From: a virus
Direction: 5' to 3' (one strand)
IMG/VR virus record: IMGVR_UViG_3300009159_000415
Span: 1 to 20,471 of that record
DNA length: 20,471 nt
How positions within the stretch are numbered: position 1 is the stretch's first letter; each line of letters opens with the position of its first letter. The notes under the pieces are model-generated. The model saw nothing but the letters and a program-made list of their open reading frames with translations, was not told the origin of the DNA and did not search any database. Positions 14,630-20,471 of this stretch are shown in pieces. Made by a program: the position numbers and the translations under genes.

Positions 14630-15220
14630 TTAGTTTATTGTTTTGAATGTGTGTTTGTAACAAGTTTTTCGTATAGACCCGTTACTACCGTTATTTATTT
14701 TTTTCATTCGTAATGAACTTGAAAGTTTTTGTCTAACATTTCTTGGGCTTCCTTTTGTATATCCATTTTGTATTAAATAATTAGCACCATCAACCAAATT
14801 ATCAAACATAAAACTTTCGTCAGTTAAAATATTAGTTAATACAAATTTATTAATATTACCATTTTTATTTAAATTATATTTAGATAATTTAATTTTAACC
14901 TCACTATTATAAGTGTTTCTTCTAAATTCATTCACAGACGCTAAATTATAGCCATAATTTGAATTATTAGAATTATAGGATGTTATGTAATAATTTTCTT
15001 TTTCAATTAATTCATGATAGTTACAATATTCAATTACTTCAAAATTAAAAAAAATATCTCCATGTTTATTAAAAGATTTTTGTAAATATTCATTATCATG
15101 AATACCTTTTTTTAACATCCAAAAATGTTTATATTCTCTGTTAGTTATATTTGTACTACTACCAACGTAAACTTTATTGGTTAATATATTAGTTATTTTA
15201 TAAATTCCAGAGTCAATCAT
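14630..15220 (-). CDS. GIY-YIG homing endonuclease
   Basis: A 196-residue GIY-YIG family nuclease. G5-I6-Y7 and Y18-V19-G20 form the name-giving strands. R28 in the following helix fits the catalytic arginine, and the HELIEKENYYI segment holds the conserved glutamate. The segment from about residue 120 on (KFVLTNILTDESFMFDN...ANYLIQNGYTKG) resembles the NUMOD/IENR-type DNA-binding modules that follow such nuclease domains. These enzymes cut a specific site and spread their own gene by repair; the site cannot be read here. It is free-standing, with no intron signs, placed between the MACGC gene and the divergent WCT gene. Upstream on its strand is GTATTTATTATT (from 15243). Its DNA is more AT-rich than its neighbours, which is typical of mobile genes. 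Confidence 0.88.
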   Translation of the reverse strand: MIDSGIYKITNILTNKVYVGSSTNITNREYKHFWMLKKGIHDNEYLQKSFNKHGDIFFNFEVIEYCNYHELIEKENYYITSYNSNNSNYGYNLASVNEFRRNTYNSEVKIKLSKYNLNKNGNINKFVLTNILTDESFMFDNLVDGANYLIQNGYTKGSPRNVRQKLSSSLRMKKINNGSNGSIRKTCYKHTFKTIN

Positions 15221-15235
15221 CTTTGTTTCTTAATA

Positions 15236-15243
15236 ATAAATAC
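15236..15243 (-). promoter_or_regulatory. GTATTTAT element before the GIY-YIG gene
   Basis: On the reverse strand, GTATTTAT is followed by TATTAAGAAACAAAG and the ATG at 15220. It has the core of the 15-bp element but not the AAATAA half. The divergent full element at 15273-15287 lies 30 bp away. Confidence 0.35.
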
Positions 15244-15272
15244 TATTTTTAACGAAATATACACTTAAAAGA

Positions 15273-15287
15273 ATATTTATCAAATAA
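15273..15287 (+). promoter_or_regulatory. RTATTTATNAAATAA element before the second WCT gene
   Basis: ATATTTATCAAATAA, 7 bp upstream of the ATG at 15295. It is the third full copy of the element, with the inverted repeat TATTT-ATC-AAATA. Confidence 0.55.
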
Positions 15288-15294
15288 AAGTTAC

Positions 15295-17049
15295 ATGGAA
15301 TTTTCAAATATATTACAAGAAAGCCGATTATCTGATTTTAAGACAAAGTATACACAAAAATTAGGAGCCGAGAATGTGGATAAGATTACGAAAGAAATCT
15401 CACCAAAATATTTGGAATGGGCTGGAAAGGTGTTGGACTCAATTAATTTTGATGAAAACTTCGCTAAAGTTAATGAGGCAATAAAAATATTTGATAAGAT
15501 TTATAGTAACCTTCCGATGACTGACTTATATCAATATAAAAATATTGGACAATTATTAAATGCCATAAGTGAATATAGTAATAAACAAAGAAGAACTGTA
15601 AGGAAAGTTGAAGGTGGGAATGTTGTTTATGAAGATGAACGATTCTTTGTTGTTAATCCACTAACATATAAATCATCATGTTATTACGGTAAAGGTACAA
15701 AGTGGTGTACCGCTTCAGATACCGATAGTCAATTCAACAAATATAATATTGATGGAAAGTTATTCTATATTATAGACAAAACACTTCCAACTAATAATAA
15801 GTTATACAAAGTTGCTCTCCTTAAGAAATTTGATGGGGACAAAACTTACTATGACTCTATAGATGAAATTATCAAAGGGGGATGGATATTCAATACAAAT
15901 AAATTGAATACAATACTTCAATCAATTGACGACTATATCAATACTGAATTTGAAGAACAAGTTAAAATATTCCAAAACAAAGAGGAGGCGGAAAAAGAAA
16001 AACGTAGACAAGAAAGAATATTAATACAAAGAGAATTACAAGCAGAAAGAGATGCTGCAGATGGAAGAAGATTAGACAACGAATGGGTTTTAGGACCTAA
16101 CACTCCTGAAGTTGGTTTGAGAGCACATGCAGTACTTAAGTTTTTAATTGAGACTGGAGAAATAGAGGGAAAAACTCAAGAAGATTTTGCTGAACTAAAC
16201 AGATTGAAGGGTGAACTAGAATCTACAAATGCCGAATATGAAAGAGAAGGTGAAGGAAGAGAAGATTTGGTTATTAAAATTGGGGAACTTGAAGATGAAT
16301 TAAAAGAATTAAATAATAAGATTGATGTTTATAATATAATTCCTGATGGAGAATATTATGACCTAACAAAATTTAAAGTTATTGATGTTGGTTTAGAAGG
16401 TAATAGATACACCGCTGGAACTGACGATGAAATGATGGAAAGTTCAAAGAAAAATCTTGAAGATTTAATAGATGATATTGGTGTTGAAGGATTTAACAAA
16501 AATTTTATTAGAGATTATATAGATGTTGAAAGTGTTGTTGATGATATTACTGATTATCTATATAATGATTTACATGATAGTCCTGAAAGTTATTTTGAGG
16601 ATGACCAAAAAATGTTATCTCCACAACAAAATGAAAATATTGAAATTATGGAACAAAGAATTAATTCTATAAAAAATATTATAAAAAAATTATCTGAACA
16701 AAGTCAAGGAAATAATGACCCAACCATTACTTCAAAAATAAAAGAGTTTGAAGGAATGATAAGTGATATTATAGAAGAAATTCAATTTATTAAAGACGAC
16801 CCACAAGGTGATTACCCTACTGAATTATATGATGAAAAATATTTGGAGTTAAAGAGAAATGCTGAAAATGATTATGAGTTTTATATGGATATGTTTGGAC
16901 TTGAAACAAATAGTTACATAGATAATGATAAACTAATTTTGGGAATCATTGATTCGGATGGATACGGGCCAACACTTAATAGTTACGATGGAGGTGCAGA
17001 AGAAGAATATGTAGAAGGTGAGTTATTTTACGTAATGAGAATTGATTAA
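15295..17049 (+). CDS. WCT-domain protein with acidic coiled-coil C-terminus
   Basis: A 584-residue protein related to the 4601 gene product over one domain. The N-terminus MEFSNILQESRL carries the same IL[QE][EQ]SR motif. Residues about 1-100 are helical (YLEWAGKVLDS). Residues about 108-200 are the shared domain: VVYEDERFFVV, SCYYGKGTKWCTAS (W137 C138 T139), FNKYNIDGKLFYII. Residues about 215-255 and 285-335 are highly charged and predicted coiled coil (EKEKRRQERILIQRELQAER). The remainder is acidic, with a second helical segment near 440-500, and has no leucine-rich repeats. LQE/S at residues 7-10 fits the T4 prohead protease rule [LI]xE/[AGS]; internal head packaging is a hypothesis. Function unknown. 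Confidence 0.85.
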   Translation: MEFSNILQESRLSDFKTKYTQKLGAENVDKITKEISPKYLEWAGKVLDSINFDENFAKVNEAIKIFDKIYSNLPMTDLYQYKNIGQLLNAISEYSNKQRRTVRKVEGGNVVYEDERFFVVNPLTYKSSCYYGKGTKWCTASDTDSQFNKYNIDGKLFYIIDKTLPTNNKLYKVALLKKFDGDKTYYDSIDEIIKGGWIFNTNKLNTILQSIDDYINTEFEEQVKIFQNKEEAEKEKRRQERILIQRELQAERDAADGRRLDNEWVLGPNTPEVGLRAHAVLKFLIETGEIEGKTQEDFAELNRLKGELESTNAEYEREGEGREDLVIKIGELEDELKELNNKIDVYNIIPDGEYYDLTKFKVIDVGLEGNRYTAGTDDEMMESSKKNLEDLIDDIGVEGFNKNFIRDYIDVESVVDDITDYLYNDLHDSPESYFEDDQKMLSPQQNENIEIMEQRINSIKNIIKKLSEQSQGNNDPTITSKIKEFEGMISDIIEEIQFIKDDPQGDYPTELYDEKYLELKRNAENDYEFYMDMFGLETNSYIDNDKLILGIIDSDGYGPTLNSYDGGAEEEYVEGELFYVMRID

Positions 17050-17074
17050 TAATAACCTCTAACTATTATTAGTT

Positions 17075-17857
17075 ATGGCAAGAAAAAAGAAACTATCTTT
17101 CAAGTTGAATCCTGAGTGGATGTTGAAAGAGCCCTTAGATTTTGAATACAACAAATACACACTTTTGGATTATCTTCAGAAGTGTGAGAAGAACTATGAC
17201 AATTTTGAATTATATCCAGATTTTGTTGAGATATCATTACATTTAGCAAACATTCAATCTTTAGTTAAAGAAAATATTTTATTATTAACGGACAAAAAAT
17301 TTGAATTTTGTGACGACGAAATTTTAGTTAAGGATTTATATCCAAAAAAATTACCTAATTTATCTATAGAAGATAAAGATGAACTAGAAAAAACTATTAA
17401 TTATTCTAATGGTAAATTGTATGATGTTTTTAATACATTCAAAACTATTTGGAATATTGCCTTCGATAGTATAGAAATTAATATCAAAAAAAACAAAGGA
17501 GCATTAATATCTGGCTCTGGATACATTTTTTATTATGAAAAGAAAACTGAAAAACTTTTTGTGTGGGAATATCAAATACGAAATGTAAAAAATGAACCAA
17601 GTAACAACAAAACTTACTTAACAAAGATATACGAAGATACAATTGAAGATGTTACTTTAACATCAATTATTGAAAAACATTCAAAATTAAATAATACTAA
17701 TTACTACAAAGACCTTCCTGTTTTTGAAATGAAATGTAGTAATCAAAATTTTCCTATGGAACAAACAATCGTTCCAATCATGAAAAGAAAAATTATGTCA
17801 TACATTTTTCAAATTATTAATTTTGAAAAAACAAAAGACTTTGACTCTGAATCTTAA
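17075..17857 (+). CDS. Hypothetical protein
   Basis: A 260-residue protein beginning with a basic peptide (MARKKKLSFKLNPEWMLKEPLDFEY). It is soluble and mixed alpha/beta, with a central GALISGSGYIFYYEKKTEK strand pair and a C-terminus ending KTKDFDSES. It has no recognised domain, signal peptide or membrane helix. It follows the WCT gene by 25 bp with no terminator or promoter between them, so it is probably on the same transcript. The upstream box of the next promoter lies inside its last codons. No function can be given. Confidence 0.72.
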   Translation: MARKKKLSFKLNPEWMLKEPLDFEYNKYTLLDYLQKCEKNYDNFELYPDFVEISLHLANIQSLVKENILLLTDKKFEFCDDEILVKDLYPKKLPNLSIEDKDELEKTINYSNGKLYDVFNTFKTIWNIAFDSIEINIKKNKGALISGSGYIFYYEKKTEKLFVWEYQIRNVKNEPSNNKTYLTKIYEDTIEDVTLTSIIEKHSKLNNTNYYKDLPVFEMKCSNQNFPMEQTIVPIMKRKIMSYIFQIINFEKTKDFDSES

Positions 17858-17871
17858 TTCACCTATATTTG
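17840..17871 (+). promoter_or_regulatory. Bacteroidota-type sigma promoter of the 17876 operon
   Basis: TTTG at 17840-17843, a 20-bp spacer, then TATATTTG at 17864-17871. As at the methylase gene, the -7 box ends 4 bp before the start codon (here GTG 17876), again predicting a leaderless or near-leaderless mRNA. It would drive the five-gene run ending at 19690. Confidence 0.72.
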
Positions 17872-17875
17872 AGTT

Positions 17876-18088
17876 GTGGGTCTCAATAAACAATACATCA
17901 ATTTTAAGTCAACATTAAACTCATTGTCAACCAATGGGTTAGAATTGTATTATAGAAAAGGATATGCCCTTATGTTCGAGGACCTTGAAAGTTCTATGGT
18001 TCATGATTTACATATTGATGGAAAGTCAGACAAAGAAATTTTAACAATAATAAACGATAAACAAATCACGGAGAAAAAAAAACTATGA
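17876..18088 (+). CDS. Small hypothetical protein with GTG start
   Basis: A 70-residue protein starting with GTG (VGLNKQYINFKS, read as Met). The promoter -7 box ends 4 bases before it, and no ATG is available before codon 33, so GTG is the best start. The sequence is mixed charged and aromatic (LELYYRKGYALMFEDLESS) with a lysine-rich end. No family recognised. Its TGA stop overlaps the next ATG (ATGA), so it is the first gene of a coupled operon that leads into DUF3310, APS kinase and the nucleotidyltransferase fusion. Confidence 0.65.
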   Translation: MGLNKQYINFKSTLNSLSTNGLELYYRKGYALMFEDLESSMVHDLHIDGKSDKEILTIINDKQITEKKKL

Positions 18089-18312
18089 AGTGTATTAAGT
18101 CAATCAAAGAAACCAAAACGGTTAAGTTAGGAACTATTCAAAGAGTAGCAGATAAAGACGCAGACGTAAGAGTCAAAACAGGAGAATGGAAGTTTATTCC
18201 AAAATCTGAGTGGAAAGAAGTTAGTAGAAAAAAAACTGAAAAAGTTGTTACAGTTGCTGTTGAAGGTGATGAAGTTAAAAAAATAAGAAGAGGAAAGAAC
18301 AAAACTAATTAA
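18085..18312 (+). CDS. Small basic hypothetical protein
   Basis: A 75-residue lysine-rich protein. The segment TVKLGTIQRVADKDADVRVKTG followed by WKFIPKSEWKEV looks like a small beta-barrel (SH3- or KOW-like) built around two tryptophans; this is a guess from pattern. The end is strongly basic (KKIRRGKNKTN) and could bind nucleic acid. It overlaps the previous gene by 4 bp and is 2 bp from the next. Similar short proteins occur in other large phages, with no assigned role. Confidence 0.65.
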   Translation: MKCIKSIKETKTVKLGTIQRVADKDADVRVKTGEWKFIPKSEWKEVSRKKTEKVVTVAVEGDEVKKIRRGKNKTN

Positions 18313-18314
18313 AA

Positions 18315-18542
18315 ATGGGTGAGGAAAAAGATTGGATAAAGCCTACACACTATGGTGGAGAACAAAATCCATATGAAGTCATAAAGGTATGTGAGGAATG
18401 GGGATTAGACAAAGATGCCTATTTGTTTAATGTAGTAAAGTATGTTGCAAGAGCGGGTAAAAAACACCCTGATAAAGAACTTGAAGATTTAAAAAAAGCT
18501 GCGTTCTATTTGGATAGGAAAATTAAAAACTTAGAAAAATGA
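18315..18542 (+). CDS. DUF3310 family protein
   Basis: A 75-residue protein that matches the DUF3310 pattern almost end to end: THYGG near the start, a YEVIKVCEEWGL helix, then FNVVKYVARAGKK and ELEDLKKAAFYLDRKIKNLE. The family (PF11753) is common in phages and is related to the T7 gp1.7 nucleotide-kinase region, but isolated domains such as this are uncharacterised. It lies directly before APS kinase with an ATGA overlap, which may link it to nucleotide metabolism. Confidence 0.85.
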   Translation: MGEEKDWIKPTHYGGEQNPYEVIKVCEEWGLDKDAYLFNVVKYVARAGKKHPDKELEDLKKAAFYLDRKIKNLEK

Positions 18543-18976
18543 TTTATTGGTTAACAGGACAACCTGGTTCGGGTAAAACAACAATTGCAAAAGAACTATG
18601 CAGGATAGGAAGAGTTGGACTATACTCCAATTGGTTCAACATAGATGGTGATGACATCAGAAATTTATTTGATAATAAAGATTACTCTGAACAAGGTAGA
18701 CGTAAAAACATTGAGGTTGCCCAACAAATTGCAAAATATTTGAATACTCAAGGAAAAGATGTTGTGGTATCTTTAGTATCTCCTTATAAAGACCAAAGAG
18801 ATAACTTCAAAGAAAAGATGGGTGATGATTTGAAAGAAATTTATATTCATACAAATGAAGTTAGAGGTAGAGAACAATTCTTTGTTGAGGATTATCAAGC
18901 TCCAAAGGAAAATTATTTGTATATTTGTACTGATAATATGACGGTTAATGAATGTGCTCGAAAAATATTAAATTAA
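18539..18976 (+). CDS. cysC: Adenylylsulfate (APS) kinase family protein
   Basis: A 145-residue P-loop kinase. Walker A is at residues 7-15 (GQPGSGKTT). The APS-kinase signatures follow in order: D36-G-D-D-I-R41, YSEQGRRKNI (49-58), VVVSLVSPYKDQR (75-87), and a REQFFVEDY lid region. The canonical enzyme phosphorylates APS to PAPS with ATP. The protein is shorter than bacterial CysC (about 200 residues), mainly around the lid and C-terminus, so it may act on another adenylylated or hydroxyl substrate. No ATP sulfurylase is present in the window. It overlaps DUF3310 by 4 bp and abuts the nucleotidyltransferase-DUF59 gene with no gap, so the three are probably one functional unit. Confidence 0.88.
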   Translation: MIYWLTGQPGSGKTTIAKELCRIGRVGLYSNWFNIDGDDIRNLFDNKDYSEQGRRKNIEVAQQIAKYLNTQGKDVVVSLVSPYKDQRDNFKEKMGDDLKEIYIHTNEVRGREQFFVEDYQAPKENYLYICTDNMTVNECARKILN

Positions 18977-19690
18977 ATGAAAAAAATACATGTTGAAGGT
19001 GACCCCAAACTAAAAAATACGGGAGGAAAACAATATTCCATGTTTGTGGGAAGATTTCAACCTTTTCACGCTGGTCACAGATGGGTTCTTGACAAAATGT
19101 TAAATGAAGGTAAGAATGTTCTTATTTGTATTAGAGATATTGAACCTGATGAGAATAATCCCTTTACTGCTAAAGAAGTTGAGAATAGTCTTAATGGACA
19201 ACTTATTGATTTGATAATGGAACTCAGAGTTAAGGTAATGGTAATACCTGATATTGAATCGGTTAATTTTGGTAGAGGAGTTGGGTATGATATTATTGAA
19301 CACATACCGCCCCAAGAAGTAAGTGAAATATCTGCAACCAAAATTAGAGAACAATTAAAACAAAATTCGGACAAACATATAACGGAAAGAGAACTTAAAG
19401 AAAAAGTTATTACTGCTATAAAAACAATTTATGACCCTGAGATACCTGTTGATGTATATGAATTAGGTTTAATCTACGAAGTGAAAATATTCCCTGTTAA
19501 CAACGTCTATATCCTAATGACTTTGACTTCTCCAAATTGTCCATCTGCGGAAAGCATTCCTGTGGATATAGAAAAAGCAATAAGAAAAGTAGAAGGTGTA
19601 GAAGAAGTTACAGTTGAATTAACATTTGAACCACCTTATGAACAAGATATGATGTCAGAAGTTGCAAGATTAGAGTTAGGGTTTATGTGA
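18977..19690 (+). CDS. Nucleotidyltransferase fused to DUF59/SufT-like Fe-S domain
   Basis: A 237-residue two-domain protein. Residues about 18-128 are a HxGH-type nucleotidyltransferase: V-G25-R-F-Q-P-F-H31-A-G-H34 binds ATP, NPFTAKE lies in the middle, and I118-S-A-T-K-I-R124 closes the site. This is the pattern of NadM/NadR NMN adenylyltransferases and cytidylyltransferase-like proteins, though the segment before ISATKIR is short. Residues about 135-237 are a MIP18/DUF59 (SufT-like) domain: YDPEIPVDVYELGLIY, TLTSPNCPSAES with the conserved C188, and a PPYEQDMMSEVARLELGF end. There is no stop, frameshift or internal Met between them, so this is a true fusion. DUF59 proteins take part in Fe-S cluster maturation. 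The substrate is unknown, and I know of no standard protein with this architecture. Confidence 0.88.
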   Translation: MKKIHVEGDPKLKNTGGKQYSMFVGRFQPFHAGHRWVLDKMLNEGKNVLICIRDIEPDENNPFTAKEVENSLNGQLIDLIMELRVKVMVIPDIESVNFGRGVGYDIIEHIPPQEVSEISATKIREQLKQNSDKHITERELKEKVITAIKTIYDPEIPVDVYELGLIYEVKIFPVNNVYILMTLTSPNCPSAESIPVDIEKAIRKVEGVEEVTVELTFEPPYEQDMMSEVARLELGFM

Positions 19691-19710
19691 ATAAATAATA
19701 AAATAATAAA

Positions 19711-19761
19711 ATGTTAGAAACAGGAAAAATATTTAATGGGAATTGTGATGACTTCCCCTAA
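19711..19761 (+). pseudogene. 16-codon stub resembling the start of a DNA methyltransferase
   Basis: ATG 19711 opens a 16-residue frame ending at TAA 19759-19761. Its sequence, MLETGKIFNGNCDDFP, resembles the N-termini of N4/N6 DNA methyltransferases (a strand followed by NGDC then a helix). It begins 20 bp after the previous stop, a normal gene spacing, and the frame is broken immediately before the LAGLIDADG gene. It may be the 5' exon or fragment of a gene split by the endonuclease insertion, or simply a chance short frame. Confidence 0.35.
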
Positions 19762-19768
19762 CTAACAG

Positions 19769-19783
19769 ATATTTATTAGTATG
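19769..19783 (+). promoter_or_regulatory. ATATTTAT element abutting the endonuclease start
   Basis: ATATTTATTAGTATG differs by one base from the element at 3492-3506 and runs into the ATG at 19781. Both would give very short leaders. The function is inferred from position only. Confidence 0.35.
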
Positions 19784-20471
19784 GAGAAGTTATTATTAAA
19801 TGAAAAAGACGTTATTAATCAATATAATAAACTAAAAAATATTCATAAAGTTGCGGAATATTTTAAAGTGTCTGTGTCCCCAATCAGTAGGATTATTAAG
19901 TCAAGTGGTATTAAACTAACTAATCGTAGATATTCAGTCAATGACAGTTATTTTGATATTATTGATAGTGAGGAAAAGGCTTATTGGTTAGGATTTTTAT
20001 ATGCCGATGGGTATATCAGGGAAAGAAAATCAGGTAATTCGCTCGAGATGAAATTATCAATTAAAGATAAACATCATTTAGAATTGTTTAGAGATACAAT
20101 AGGGTCTAACCATAAAATTATTGATGGGTTTAATCAAGTAAAATATAAGGGAGGTATTTCAATTTCACACATGTCTTCACTTGCGATGTATTCAACTAAT
20201 CTTGTTAAATCTATTAAATCTCAAGGATTTCATTCAAGAAAAACATTTACAATAGATTTACCAAATATTAATGAAGATTTTATTCATCATTTTATTAGAG
20301 GATATTTTGACGGAGACGGCAGTTTTTCATTCAACCCTATTAAACATAAAATACATACTAATATAGTATGTGCTTCTAAAAATTTTAGAAATAATTTACT
20401 TAAAATTTTAAATAAAAATGGTATAGATGTTAAATATTATTCAGACATTTCATTACATATCCAAGATAAAT
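19781..20471 (+). CDS. LAGLIDADG homing endonuclease with N-terminal HTH (3' end outside window)
   Basis: The frame is open from ATG 19781 to the end of the window (230 codons, no stop). Residues about 8-45 look like a helix-turn-helix (IHKVAEYFKVSVSPISRIIK). Two LAGLIDADG helices follow: W69-LGFLYADG77 and F171-IRGYFDGDG180, each with the acidic residue that binds the catalytic metal. Spacing of about 100 residues is normal for a single-chain enzyme, so the C-terminal part of the second domain is still to come. The family cuts a long specific site and promotes its own insertion. It lies directly after a short broken frame, which suggests insertion in a gene. There is no clear group I intron core in the 20 bp between the stub and this ATG. 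Confidence 0.9.
   Translation, partial: MEKLLLNEKDVINQYNKLKNIHKVAEYFKVSVSPISRIIKSSGIKLTNRRYSVNDSYFDIIDSEEKAYWLGFLYADGYIRERKSGNSLEMKLSIKDKHHLELFRDTIGSNHKIIDGFNQVKYKGGISISHMSSLAMYSTNLVKSIKSQGFHSRKTFTIDLPNINEDFIHHFIRGYFDGDGSFSFNPIKHKIHTNIVCASKNFRNNLLKILNKNGIDVKYYSDISLHIQDK

Noticed and set aside
19075-19374. Reverse open frames over the nucleotidyltransferase domain
   Set aside because: The forward strand encodes clear HxGH and ISATKIR motifs.
1-20471. tRNA genes
   Set aside because: Reading both strands by eye I found no convincing cloverleaf or CCA-ended hairpin set; a tRNAscan run would be needed to exclude one.

Overview
This window looks like part of the genome of a large tailed bacteriophage (or a closely related prophage) infecting a Bacteroidota host, probably Flavobacteriia-like. 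Phage evidence: genes are packed tightly, often with 1-50 bp overlaps, on both strands. There are many small hypothetical genes, three tandem collagen-like tail-fibre genes ending in S74 intramolecular chaperones, a D12-class DNA adenine methylase, two homing endonucleases of different families, a DUF3310 protein, and phage-encoded thioredoxin, glutaredoxin and DnaJ. Host evidence: three promoters match the Bacteroidota sigma consensus TTTG-N19/20-TAnnTTTG exactly (3681-3711 +, 8000-8030 -, 17840-17871 +). Most starts lack a Shine-Dalgarno sequence, the DNA is AT-rich outside the collagen repeats, and there is an Hc1/H1-like histone and a SufT/DUF59 domain of the type common in that phylum.

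Layout. 1-1815 (+): end of an upstream gene, a terminator, then a chain of small genes (conserved unknown, Hc1-like histone, two-helix membrane protein, three unknowns). 1784-2434 (-): unknown gene whose start lies 2 bp from the start of the divergent DnaJ gene (2437-3354 +). 3347-3680: two very small divergent genes, one CxxC plus membrane helix (-) and one cysteine-rich (+). 3716-4555: DNA adenine methylase, apparently leaderless. 4601-6306: a WCT-domain protein with leucine-rich repeats plus a small unknown, closed by a strong terminator. 6365-7344: unknown, thioredoxin and glutaredoxin, ending in a bidirectional terminator shared with the convergent gene at 7325-7969 (-). 8080-13404: tail-fibre operon of three collagen-like fibres with chaperone ends, closed by another bidirectional terminator. 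13416-15220 (-): GIY-YIG endonuclease, a 49-residue gene, a terminator, and a large acidic unknown. 15295-17857 (+): second WCT-domain protein and an unknown. 17876-19690 (+): five tightly packed genes including DUF3310, APS kinase, and a fusion of a nucleotidyltransferase with a DUF59 Fe-S assembly domain. 19711-20471: a 16-codon stub that resembles the start of a DNA methyltransferase, followed by a LAGLIDADG endonuclease that runs off the window.

Regulation. Two signals stand out. The host-type promoter (TTTG...TATATTTG) serves the methylase, the 7969 (-) gene and the 17876 operon. A different 15-bp element, RTATTTATNAAATAA, built on an inverted repeat TATTT-N3-AAATA, lies 11-18 bp upstream of the start codon in front of exactly three long genes: the tail-fibre operon and the two WCT-domain proteins. 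Because tail fibres are late virion proteins, this suggests a late regulon that includes the WCT proteins. Their shared N-terminal IL[QE][EQ]SR motif resembles the peptides that target T4 internal head proteins. This pairing of a candidate late promoter/operator with a putative packaged protein family, and the nucleotidyltransferase-SufT fusion next to APS kinase, are the two observations most worth following up. All functions are read from sequence motifs; no database search was possible.
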